Below, in pieces: positions 25,361 through 32,304 of a DNA stretch of 32,304 bases; within the stretch, counting starts at the first letter, position 1; each line of letters begins with the position of its first letter. The position numbers and the translations under genes were made by a program. The notes beneath the pieces are model-generated. The model had not been told where the DNA came from. It worked only from the letters and a program-made list of their open reading frames with translations, and made no database searches. The DNA lies in assembly GCA_002256345.1 (NCBI GenBank), contig NKIY01000020.1:1-32304 (forward strand), written 5' to 3'. Source of the DNA: Bradyrhizobiaceae bacterium PARB1. GTDB lineage: Bacteria > Pseudomonadota > Alphaproteobacteria > Rhizobiales > Xanthobacteraceae.

Positions 25361-25830
25361 GGCGCGCCCACCGGCTCCGAGGTCGGATCGCCCTTGCCGC
25401 CGAGAGCGCGATGAAGGAAGCGTTCGACCTTGCCTCCGAACAGCAGAACCGCAAAGGTGAAGGCGAGTGCCACCGCGAGCAGCCGCCAGTGGCCGGCTCC
25501 GCACATGATGCCGATACAGGCGGTGAGCCAGACGCAGGCCGCACTGGTAAGGCCGCGGATACGAAAGTGGCGTTCGGAGTGCAAGATCACGCCGGCGCCG
25601 AGAAAGCCGATGCCGGTGACGATGCCCTGCACGATACGGCTGCCGGCATCAGTAAAGTTGCCCTGGTGCAGGGGATCTGCAAGCGTCGTCAGCATCGCGG
25701 TGGCGAGGCTGACGAGCGCGAGGGTGCGCACGCCCACCGGTTTGCCGTGCAGGTCGCGATTGAGGCCCACAGCGCCGCCGGCGAGGGCGGCGATGCCGAG
25801 GCGCAAGATGATCTCCGACCAGTCGAGCAC
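25321..25830 (-). CDS. MgtC/SapB family membrane protein
   Basis: A 169-residue inner-membrane protein with four or five hydrophobic segments. Family motifs: LAGGAVGLNRDLHGKPVGVRTLALVSLATAM near 15-45, GIVTGIGFLGAGVILHS near 69-85 and GLTSAACVWLTACIGIMCGAGHW near 93-115. MgtC proteins modulate F-type ATP synthase, magnesium limitation or acid/virulence responses in other bacteria; many MgtC/SapB members have no assigned role. The short C-terminal tail lacks the regulatory domain of Salmonella MgtC. Its end overlaps the ParB-like gene tail to tail. The AhpD-like gene is 22 bases upstream in the same direction. Confidence 0.9.
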   Translation of the reverse strand: MLDWSEIILRLGIAALAGGAVGLNRDLHGKPVGVRTLALVSLATAMLTTLADPLHQGNFTDAGSRIVQGIVTGIGFLGAGVILHSERHFRIRGLTSAACVWLTACIGIMCGAGHWRLLAVALAFTFAVLLFGGKVERFLHRALGGKGDPTSEPVGAPQLSDDGPHQPGK

Positions 25831-25851
25831 GGGCTTGTCCTTCTGTCGCCG

Positions 25852-26427
25852 CTACTTCGGCAGACGTCCCATCATATAGAATTCGTCGTTCGGTTTCATG
25901 CTGGTGATATTGGCCATCCGGTTCGACAGGGCGAAGAAGGCCGAGACTGCGGTCATGTCCCAGATGTCGTTGTCGGTAAAGCCGTGGCTTGCCACTTCGG
26001 CGAAGTCGTCTTCCGATACGGTTTCTGCCGAGCGGCTGACCTTCATGGCGAAATCGAGCATCGCGCGCTGACGCGGTGTGATATCTGCCTTGCGGTAGTT
26101 CACGGCGATCTGGTCGGCGATGACAGGGTTCTTGGCCCGGATGCGCAGGATAGCGCCGTGCGCGATGACGCAGTAATGGCACTGGTTCGCCGCAGAGGTG
26201 GCGACGACGATCATTTCACGCTCGGCCTTGGTGAGGCCGCTGTCCTTCTCCATCAGCGCGTCGTGATAGGCGAAGAAGGCGCGAAATTCGTCAGGACGCG
26301 ATGCCAGCGACAGAAACACGTTCGGCACGAAGCCGGATTTCTCCTGTACGGCAAGAATGCGCGTACGGATATCGTCCGGCAGCGTGTCGATAGCGGGCGT
26401 TGGAAAACGTGTCGCTGGCTTGGTCAT
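25852..26427 (-). CDS. AhpD-like / carboxymuconolactone decarboxylase family peroxidase-related protein
   Basis: A 191-residue protein starting MTKPATRFPTPAID. The redox motif is Cys83-His-Tyr-Cys86 followed by His90 (CHYCVIAHG), the AhpD pattern of a CxxC with a downstream His. EREMIVVATSAANQCHYC and NYRKADITPRQRAMLDFAMKV are typical of the 'peroxidase-related enzyme' group. Likely a cytoplasmic peroxide-reducing or alkylhydroperoxidase protein, oligomeric. Partner and electron donor are not nearby. The frame is open to 26553, but the residues before Met are not family-like. The MgtC gene follows at 22 bases, so they may be one operon. Confidence 0.9.
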   Translation of the reverse strand: MTKPATRFPTPAIDTLPDDIRTRILAVQEKSGFVPNVFLSLASRPDEFRAFFAYHDALMEKDSGLTKAEREMIVVATSAANQCHYCVIAHGAILRIRAKNPVIADQIAVNYRKADITPRQRAMLDFAMKVSRSAETVSEDDFAEVASHGFTDNDIWDMTAVSAFFALSNRMANITSMKPNDEFYMMGRLPK

Positions 26428-26585
26428 CGGAGCGTTCCTCGAAATTCGCTGTTTCGAGAGACCATAGGCGATGACGCGTGCAGCGCAAGGCGCTGATCGG
26501 TCGTGCGGATGAGGCAGCGATGTCCGGCGCCGTCGTTTCAACACGCCCGGCATTCCCGCATCTTGCTCCGCTCATGCGGGCTAGG

Positions 26586-28349
26586 TTACCGTAGCGGCTT
26601 CTTCAGCAGCGAGAAACGGTCGGGATCGAGGCCGAGCGACGGCTGCAGCATCGGCGCATCGACCATGCGCGGTTGCGGCGGTGCGATCGGACGTTCGCTG
26701 AAGCCAGGATCGTTCGGGACATCACGGCTCGATGTGGCGCCGCGCCAGCGCTCCAGCACCGCGCCGACGAAGTTCATGTCATGGCCAGCGGCCACCGACG
26801 GCACCGTGGAGATGGTCGCTTCCGAGCGCGGCAATTGATGCGGAGGCACTTCCTTGAAACGCAGGCGCGTCGGCAGCGCGACGCCTTCGCCGAAGGCCAG
26901 CACTTCCCGGGTGCCGAGGGACGGCACGAACGAGAGCAGATTGGCGGCCGCGTCCGAGACGGCCGAGCGCAGCAGCGACTGGTCGCGATCATTGGCGAGG
27001 CGCATGGCGAACAGCGTGTTGCACTGAGAGATGATGGTCGCATCGAGTTCGGCCGGCCGTTGGGTGACGAGGCCGAGATAGACGCCGTATTTGCGGCCTT
27101 CCTTGGCGATACGCGACACCGCCTTGCGGGTCGGACCGAAGCCGATATTGCGATCCGCGGCGGCGTAGCGATGCGCCTCCTCGCAGACAAACAGCAGCGG
27201 CGAGACGCCATCGCTCCACAGGCCGAAATCGAACGCCATGCGGCACAGGACAGAGACCACGCTATCGACGACTTCCGCGGGGAAACCGGCAAGCTGCATG
27301 ATGGTCATCGGCTTGCCATTGGCAGGCAGGCGGAACAGATGGCTGATCACTTCGGCCATGGTGTCGCCGCCGACATTGGCATTGTCGAACATGAAGGCGT
27401 AGCGCGGGTCGTTTTTCACGGCGTCGATACGGGACAGCAGCTTGTGATACTGGATGCGCGAGGAGCGGTTCTCCAGCTTGCCCATGCGCTCGTCGATCAA
27501 CGAGATCATATCCACCAGACGATACGGCACCGGCGTATCCACGGTGTAGCCGACGGTCTTCGGATCGAGGCGCTTGAGGCCGATACGGTCGGAATTCTGA
27601 TACTGCGTATAGACGCCCTTGGCGATCGGGATCACCTCCGCGAGGATTTCAAGCTCCTCGGGCACGCCCGGACGGCCCGCAAAGAGCACGTCCACGATTT
27701 CCTCGAAATTGAACAGCCAGAACGGCAGTTTCAGATTGCGCGGATTGAGCACGAGCGCCTTGTCGCCGAAGCAGCGGCCATATTCGTTGTGCACGTCGAG
27801 CAGGAAGATGCGCAGGTTAGGCCGCACCTGCAGGATCTCGTTGAGCAGCAAGGACACGCCCGACGATTTACCGACGCCGGTGGAGCCGAGAACGGCGAAA
27901 TGCTTGCTGAGCATTTCCTCGACATCGACATAGGCGGTGACCGAACGATCCTGCTGCAGCACACCGACGTTGATCTGGTCGGAGCCGGACGGCGCATAGA
28001 CCGTGCGCAGGTCAGTGTTGCTGATCAGTTCGACGGTGTCGCCGATGGTCGGATAATTAGTGACGCCGCGCTGGAATTTCGGGCGGTCGGGCGTGCCCGT
28101 GATCTCGCCCAGCAGATCCACCGATGCGCTCGCGACGTAGATATCCGACTTGTACATGTCTTCGGAGGAGACCTCCGTGATCATCGCGATGATCGTCGAG
28201 CTGGCGCAGCGAATGCTGACGAACCGGCCGACCGTGCCGCGCATCTCGGAGGGTGTCATCGGATTGACGGCCAGAAGACCGACGCGCGCGAGCGATCCGC
28301 GCACTGAAATGATGCGCCCGAACGACGCTGCCGTAGTCATGGTGTCCAT
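26586..28349 (-). CDS. HerA-like hexameric ATPase/translocase
   Basis: About 587 residues from MDTMTTAASFGRII; a GTG at 28388 would add 13 residues. An N-terminal HAS-barrel (about 5-80) is followed by the FtsK/HerA ATPase core: Walker A GSTGVGKSS (155-163), Walker B LLFVCEE (385-391), then AHRY and TQRPAELDATIISQCNTLFAMRL, the sensor region shared with HerA. These ATPases translocate DNA, usually with the nuclease NurA for end resection. No NurA, Sir2, DUF4297 or other effector gene is adjacent, so it is not recognisably a defence pair. A Pro-rich C-terminal tail is specific to this group. GC is about 62% in a sampled line, unlike the region to its right. Confidence 0.88.
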   Translation of the reverse strand: MDTMTTAASFGRIISVRGSLARVGLLAVNPMTPSEMRGTVGRFVSIRCASSTIIAMITEVSSEDMYKSDIYVASASVDLLGEITGTPDRPKFQRGVTNYPTIGDTVELISNTDLRTVYAPSGSDQINVGVLQQDRSVTAYVDVEEMLSKHFAVLGSTGVGKSSGVSLLLNEILQVRPNLRIFLLDVHNEYGRCFGDKALVLNPRNLKLPFWLFNFEEIVDVLFAGRPGVPEELEILAEVIPIAKGVYTQYQNSDRIGLKRLDPKTVGYTVDTPVPYRLVDMISLIDERMGKLENRSSRIQYHKLLSRIDAVKNDPRYAFMFDNANVGGDTMAEVISHLFRLPANGKPMTIMQLAGFPAEVVDSVVSVLCRMAFDFGLWSDGVSPLLFVCEEAHRYAAADRNIGFGPTRKAVSRIAKEGRKYGVYLGLVTQRPAELDATIISQCNTLFAMRLANDRDQSLLRSAVSDAAANLLSFVPSLGTREVLAFGEGVALPTRLRFKEVPPHQLPRSEATISTVPSVAAGHDMNFVGAVLERWRGATSSRDVPNDPGFSERPIAPPQPRMVDAPMLQPSLGLDPDRFSLLKKPLR

Positions 28350-28388
28350 ATCCGAATTCGTCTTCTGCACCCCGGTTTTGCGGGCCAC

Positions 28389-28916
28389 TATGAAGGGCAG
28401 GGGCTGGAAAAACTGTTAAGGCGAATCGGGCGGTTTGAGCCGACGTCCTGCGCCTGTATCGCTCTGCAGAATTCGGGGACGCCGGTACGCCTGAAATCCG
28501 GTGATCGAGTACCGGCAGTCGGTCGGCCTGGCGCAGGGCTTTACGTGGCTTTAACCAAGGACGAAATCTGACGGCCGGCCCTCCGTCGGAACGATGTCTC
28601 GGCCAACCGATTCCAGACCGCGGCGTCCAGCCTCTTGCGATCGTCTGAATCCGTTGGGGAATGGTGAAACGGTAGCCTGCCGAATTCTAGCTTAATCTGT
28701 TGATCGACGTCGTATCCGACCTCGGCGCGGGCAAGAATCCCGGTGCCGCGCGGGCCGTGAATGGTCGGCGTTGTCGGGATCGATAGCCCACTCGTACTTC
28801 TTGACCGGGCCGGCGGCCCGCTGCTTCCACGTGCCGCGCAGCTCGCGGTCTGCGTCATCATCAGAAGGAAAGGTCAACGTCCTGATAGACTCAGAAGGTT
28901 TCGCCGATGTCGGAAT
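28389..28916. other. gene-poor 0.5 kb stretch between the HerA-like gene and the two-component system
   Basis: Only short, weak minus-strand frames occur here. One (28692-28877, TTG start) reads DRELRGTWKQRAAGPVKKYEWAIDPDNA at its N-terminal side and then loses protein character. An overlapping frame (28541-28861) becomes protein-like only in its second half (DVDQQIKLEFGRLPFHHSPTDS, RLDAAVWNRLAE). Together this could be one frameshifted gene remnant, but I do not recognise it. There is also an inverted repeat, GCCGGTAC (28481-28488) and GTACCGGC (28509-28516). This gap is where base composition starts to fall. Confidence 0.4.
28541..28877 (-). pseudogene. possible frameshifted gene remnant, unidentified
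   Basis: Two overlapping minus-strand frames each look protein-like over only part of their length: the upstream part in the frame from 28877, the downstream part (from about 28725 to 28541) in another frame. Joining them would need one frameshift near 28725-28760 and would give about 105 residues. No family is recognised, no good start or ribosome binding site is present, and the idea rests on amino-acid composition alone. Confidence 0.25.
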
Positions 28917-30329
28917 CTATACGGGTAGCTCAAGCTGAGCTCGAAGTCCGCCATCCCGACGATTGGTGAGGGTTATATCTCCCCCGTGCTCCCGGGCGAT
29001 CGTTCGAGCAATGGTAAGGCCGAGGCCAACGCCCGGCTTCGAGGGGGCACGCTCCGAGGCAATCCTGCGGAACGGCGCGAATGCTATTTCTATGTCGCCC
29101 TGCAGAATTCCAGGGCCATCATCATCGACAACGACGTATACTTTATCGTTATCCATTCGGACAACCACACGTGCGCGATCCCCGTACTTCGAAGCATTGT
29201 CGATAAGATTTGAAACCGCGCGACGGAGAAGAGTGGGGCGACAATGAATACTAATACCTCTGACGTCGTCATACGCAACGTCGCCACCTAGATCGCTGAT
29301 GTCTTCACAAATGTCTCCAATGAGCACGCCGAGATCGACGAGTCTTCGCGGCTCTTGACGGGCATCGTCGCGGGCAAATGTCAGCGTAGTATCAATCATC
29401 GCGTTCAAGACCTCCAGGTCGCGATGCATCTTCTGGCGATGCTCGCCGCTCGTGGCAAGTTCGACACGTAGGCTCAGGCGGGCCAGCGGCGCTCTCAGAT
29501 CATGGGAGATCGCGGCGAGCATCTGAGTGCGGTCATCGAGGAAGCGCCGCAATCTATCCTGCATCTGATTTACGACACGTATCGTCCGTCGTAGTTCGGT
29601 CGGCCCCTCTACAGGGATAGGAGGGGCGGTCAAGTCGAGGCCCAGTCGCTCGGCTCCGTGAGCAAACTTCCGAATTGGAACAGCGAGGCCGTGGCCCATC
29701 CAAATCGATACGCCAATCACTACGATCGTCATTGAGATCAGCCAGAGTTTCCCTGACCCTTCCGCCGCTGGATACTCTGGAAGCACGAACCGAATGTTGG
29801 ACCCGTCGGAGAACCTGGCGCGCAGGACGGCAACCGTTTCTCGCAAATGCGTCGAAGGACGCTCGCGTCTTAAGTTGTCCGTGGGTATTCGGCCCCCGTG
29901 GAGTCCGATAACCGTACTCAGATCATCGAGTTGCACGGCGACGAGCCGGCCTAGCCAATCGACATGCGAATTGGCTTCAAAACCGGCAACGGAATCGTCG
30001 GACGGGGCGTGCTCAATCAAGATGGCGGGGTCGGTAAGTGCGCTAATGAACCGCTCTCGGTCCGACGGATTCAACGAAATTGCCGTTCGCAAGATCATTG
30101 CTATCTTGCCAGCCAGCATCATTGTGTTTTGGCGAGGGTACATCATGACGATTGCTGACTCAGAGGTCATAAACCGGCTGCCTGAACCGTTCGCTCGCAA
30201 CCCGTTTTCGCTGGTACCTTTCAGGGCCAAACTCAGCCCAGCGGCAGTCGTCAGGCCTAGGAAGATTGCAAGCGCGATGGCTGCCGCAAACCGGACGGAA
30301 ATACGATTGAGAGTCGATGGCAATGTCAT
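28917..30329 (-). CDS. sensor histidine kinase
   Basis: A 470-residue inner-membrane kinase. Membrane segments at about 13-36 and 195-213 flank a 160-residue periplasmic sensor of no recognised family. A HAMP-like linker (214-266) leads to the H-box AAISHDLRAPLARL with phospho-acceptor His276. The ATPase domain has NLIDNASKYG, DDDGPGI and GVGLGLTIARTIA; the C-terminus GGLRAQLELPV is intact. It is an EnvZ-like kinase. The start overlaps the regulator stop in ATGA, so the two are translationally coupled. Base composition is lower in GC than in the genes to the left (45% in one sampled 60-base line). Confidence 0.95.
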   Translation of the reverse strand: MTLPSTLNRISVRFAAAIALAIFLGLTTAAGLSLALKGTSENGLRANGSGSRFMTSESAIVMMYPRQNTMMLAGKIAMILRTAISLNPSDRERFISALTDPAILIEHAPSDDSVAGFEANSHVDWLGRLVAVQLDDLSTVIGLHGGRIPTDNLRRERPSTHLRETVAVLRARFSDGSNIRFVLPEYPAAEGSGKLWLISMTIVVIGVSIWMGHGLAVPIRKFAHGAERLGLDLTAPPIPVEGPTELRRTIRVVNQMQDRLRRFLDDRTQMLAAISHDLRAPLARLSLRVELATSGEHRQKMHRDLEVLNAMIDTTLTFARDDARQEPRRLVDLGVLIGDICEDISDLGGDVAYDDVRGISIHCRPTLLRRAVSNLIDNASKYGDRARVVVRMDNDKVYVVVDDDGPGILQGDIEIAFAPFRRIASERAPSKPGVGLGLTIARTIAREHGGDITLTNRRDGGLRAQLELPV

Positions 30330-31060
30330 TTCGAGGTGACAATCTCAACTTCGGCGGCCAGCACATATCCGCCACCCCGGACTGTTTTGATGAGGGTTGG
30401 CTGTGCAGGATCCGGTTCAATCTTACGACGGATGCGACTGATTTGGACGTCAACGCTTCGATCGAAGGGATTGGCTGACCGTCCGCGCGACAAGTCCAAC
30501 AATTGATCGCGCGACAAAACGCGATGAGGCCTTTGCGCTAAGGCCAGCAGAAGTTCGAACTCTCCCGATCGCAATGCGACCAGTGAGCCATCGGCTCCAT
30601 TTAACTGTCGATGGATCACGTCCAGGCGCCAGCCGGCAAATGCAAGAACGTGTTGCTGGTCACCCGAGGTTCTCAACGTTGCCGGCCCGGCGCGTCGTAA
30701 GACAGCACGGATCCGCGCGAGCAATTCGCGCGGGTTTGTTTCCTTTGCAACGTAGTCGTCCGCGCCCATTTCGAGCCCGACGATTCGATCCATATCATCG
30801 CTCATTGCTGTGAGCATGATGATCGGAATGGAGCTTTTCATGCGAAGTTGTCGGCAAAGAGACAAGCCGTCAATGCCTGGCAGCATCAGGTCCAGAACAA
30901 CCAAGTCGATTCGCTGGTCTTGCAGCGCGAGCATCATCTCGTTGCCATGATGAGCGAGGGAGACGCGATAACCATGTCGGGTCAAAAAGGTCTCGAGTAA
31001 GGCGCAAAGTTCCTTGTCGTCGTCAACGACCAGAAGGTGCTGTCCGCCCTCCATTTCCAT
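30326..31060 (-). CDS. OmpR/PhoB-family response regulator
   Basis: About 244 residues from MEMEGGQHLLVVDDDKE; this start has GGAG six bases upstream, while an in-frame ATG at 31072 has none. The receiver has the acidic DDD near 13-15, phospho-acceptor Asp57 (VVLDLMLPG), Thr85 (MLTA) and Lys106, but the nearly invariant Pro after the Lys is Glu (VAKETNPREL instead of KPFNPREL). The DNA-binding winged helix is complete: LRSGEFELLLALAQRP and VDVQISRIRRKIE...IKTVRGGGYVL. It overlaps the kinase gene (ATGA). Targets are unknown; divergent lptD and its own promoter are the natural candidates. Confidence 0.94.
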   Translation of the reverse strand: MEMEGGQHLLVVDDDKELCALLETFLTRHGYRVSLAHHGNEMMLALQDQRIDLVVLDLMLPGIDGLSLCRQLRMKSSIPIIMLTAMSDDMDRIVGLEMGADDYVAKETNPRELLARIRAVLRRAGPATLRTSGDQQHVLAFAGWRLDVIHRQLNGADGSLVALRSGEFELLLALAQRPHRVLSRDQLLDLSRGRSANPFDRSVDVQISRIRRKIEPDPAQPTLIKTVRGGGYVLAAEVEIVTSK

Positions 31061-31155
31061 TCCAAGCTCCATAGTCAGTAAGCAACGCGCCGTTCTTCTG
31101 GTGTTCCTTGTACGGCAACCCGCACGCTTTCGCAGCCGTCCGCAACGGGGTTTTT

Positions 31156-31200
31156 TGTAAACAAGTGTAACCCGGCTGGTGGGGGCAACGCTGCATTACA
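31156..31200. promoter_or_regulatory. TGTAA repeats, candidate response-regulator box
   Basis: TGTAA at 31156-31160 and again at 31166-31170 form a direct repeat with a period of ten bases, and TTACA (the inverse) follows at 31196-31200. Direct repeats at about one helical turn are the usual binding pattern of OmpR/PhoB-type regulators. The site lies about 95 bases upstream of the regulator start and about 160 bases upstream of the lptD start, in the divergent gap. Confidence 0.4.
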
Positions 31201-31328
31201 TTTCTCCGGAGTGGGAAATGTCGAGGACATTCGGCGCCGGCGGACTCGATTTATAGAGATACTGAATTGAGGTAGGTCGCGCACCTCCTCGCCGGTATCC
31301 CCGTCGAAGCCCTGCGTTGAGGTTTGCG

Positions 31329-32304
31329 TTGAATATTTGGAGGCGCGGGCGAAAGCCATCGTATCGAACGCGGGATGAAGGAGAGCGCAGTCTGGAAAGG
31401 TGGTGTTGGATACTTGCGATTGTTTCCGGACTGGGAGCGCTCGGCAGCAACATCGTATCATCGGCTGAAGCGCAGGGATTCAGCTACAATCAATCATCGA
31501 GGCCGAAGCCTCCTGCTGTCGCAGTACAGAGCGGGAGCATAATGATTCAGGCAACGAAAGTTGAATATGACTACGTCAACTCGCGTGTTGCGGCGGTCGG
31601 AAACGTTCAGGTTTTCCACAACGGGACGTCCGTGCAAGCCGACAAGATCGTTTATGACCAGAAGGCTGGAAGATTGCGCGCGGAAGGCAATGTCCGGATG
31701 ACGGACGCAGACGGACGCATCACATATGCGGACACGTTTGACTTGAGTGACGATTATCGCGACGGATTTATCGATGCGCTGCGGGTGGACACTGCCGACG
31801 CTACACGTATGGCGGCGACGCGCGCGGACCGCAGTTCTAAAAACTACACAGTATTCCACAATGGTGTCTACACAGCATGTGCCGCATGTAAGGACGATCC
31901 GAAGAAGCCGCCGTTATGGCAGGTCAAGGGAGAACGTATCGTTCATGATCAATCTGAAAAGATGATGTATTTTGAAGGGGGGCGAATTGAGTTTGTTGGA
32001 GTTCCTCTTGCCTACATACCCTATTTCTCGACGCCCGATCCGACCGTAAAGCGGAAAACAGGCTTTCTGTCTCCGCAATACTATAGCACGACGGCAACAG
32101 GGATCGGTCTCGAGTTTCCGTTTTATTGGGCAATTGCGCCTGATCTTGATATGACGGCATCTCCACGCTACCACCAGAAGCAAGGCCTGCTCATGCAGGC
32201 TGAATTCCGCCAGCGCCTGATGGACGGCGCCTATCAGATCCGCGCTTACGGCATCAATCAGCAGGACCCGACCGCTTTCGGTGCAAGCTCGGTCAGCAAC
32301 AAGG
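31329..32304 (+). CDS. lptD: LPS-assembly outer-membrane protein LptD, N-terminal part
   Basis: An open frame of 325 codons leaves the right end of the window. The start proposed is TTG at 31329, six bases after GAGG; there is no in-frame ATG before 31542, and starting there would remove the signal peptide (RWCWILAIVSGLGALGSNIV then SSAEA). The LptA/OstA-like periplasmic domain begins near residue 75 (IQATKVEYDYVNSRVAAVGN), followed by YTACAACKDDPKKPPLWQVKGE and IPYFSTPDPTVKRKTGFLSP, which match LptD of Bradyrhizobium as I recall it. LptD inserts lipopolysaccharide into the outer leaflet. No lptF or lptG precedes it, unlike the standard locus, so it may be a second copy. One sampled line is 40% GC, then the last 100 bases rise to about 60%. 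Confidence 0.88.
   Translation, partial: MNIWRRGRKPSYRTRDEGERSLERWCWILAIVSGLGALGSNIVSSAEAQGFSYNQSSRPKPPAVAVQSGSIMIQATKVEYDYVNSRVAAVGNVQVFHNGTSVQADKIVYDQKAGRLRAEGNVRMTDADGRITYADTFDLSDDYRDGFIDALRVDTADATRMAATRADRSSKNYTVFHNGVYTACAACKDDPKKPPLWQVKGERIVHDQSEKMMYFEGGRIEFVGVPLAYIPYFSTPDPTVKRKTGFLSPQYYSTTATGIGLEFPFYWAIAPDLDMTASPRYHQKQGLLMQAEFRQRLMDGAYQIRAYGINQQDPTAFGASSVSNK

Noticed and set aside
26673-28307. A 544-codon plus-strand frame opposite the HerA-like gene.
   Set aside because: Its product is a low-complexity His/Arg/Asp-rich shadow; the opposite strand has Walker A and B motifs in frame.
26586-28349. The HerA-like gene as part of an antiphage system.
   Set aside because: No adjacent nuclease, Sir2, DUF4297 or other effector gene; its GC and codon use match the chromosome, so it is more likely housekeeping.
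28481-28516. An 8-base inverted repeat (GCCGGTAC/GTACCGGC) as an attachment or recombination site.
   Set aside because: No integrase, no matching direct repeat elsewhere in the window, and 8 bases with a 20-base loop is weak evidence.
31196-31461. Minus-strand frames of 85 and 128 codons in the regulator-lptD gap.
   Set aside because: No start signal or family features; they overlap the signal-peptide coding part of lptD and the candidate operator.
31494-31859. A 121-codon minus-strand frame inside lptD.
   Set aside because: The plus strand has a continuous LptD frame with recognisable family segments; the antisense frame has no motif.

Overview
The window looks like chromosome from an alphaproteobacterium of the Bradyrhizobium/Rhodopseudomonas/Afipia group (Nitrobacteraceae). 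The evidence is the high GC content, a DUF2865 secreted protein, the rhizobial acpXL-type cluster for very-long-chain acylation of lipid A, a PomA/MotA-type flagellar motor pair with a CtrA-like site upstream, and two copies of a palindromic intergenic repeat. No rRNA, tRNA, CRISPR array, insertion sequence or prophage was recognised.

Layout. 1-2030 (minus): the start of a flagellar DUF1217 protein, a DUF2865 exported protein and a small Cys-rich exported protein. 2342-4832 (plus): cysS, a 37-residue membrane peptide, a GNAT acetyltransferase and a VOC protein. 4970-5584 (minus): a LOG-family phosphoribohydrolase. 5779-10198 (plus): an Atm1-type ABC exporter, psd and pssA (the phosphatidylethanolamine pathway) and an RraA-like protein, closed by a clear intrinsic terminator. 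10414-12047 (plus): motA-motB behind a TTAA-N7-TTAA site. 12199-16154 (plus): two tandem kup potassium transporters. 16266-18994 (plus): a rhodanese, a class I aminotransferase and an orphan PotF-like binding protein. 19031-24037 (minus): acpXL, fabF2XL, fabF1XL, adh2XL and lpxXL, which build and attach the very-long-chain fatty acid of lipid A. 24227-28349: a small membrane protein, a ParB-like protein, MgtC/SapB, an AhpD-like protein and a HerA-like ATPase.

From about 28.4 kb the character changes. There is a 0.5 kb stretch with no convincing gene, then a two-component system (minus) transcribed divergently from a partial lptD (plus) that runs off the right end. Sampled 60-base lines here fall to 40-45% GC, against about 62% in the HerA-like gene and again in the last 100 bases of the window. 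This suggests acquired or mosaic DNA around an lptD lacking the usual lptF/lptG neighbours.

The most interesting points are: (i) the VLCFA operon has no fabZXL, and hairpins fill the spacer where that gene would lie; (ii) FabF2XL has lost the catalytic Cys and one His, like a chain-length-factor subunit; (iii) the low-GC two-component/lptD locus has a TGTAA-repeat candidate operator in its divergent promoter region and a non-canonical receiver domain; (iv) a CtrA-type site lies before motAB. None of these is proven new. They are candidates read from sequence alone, without database searches.
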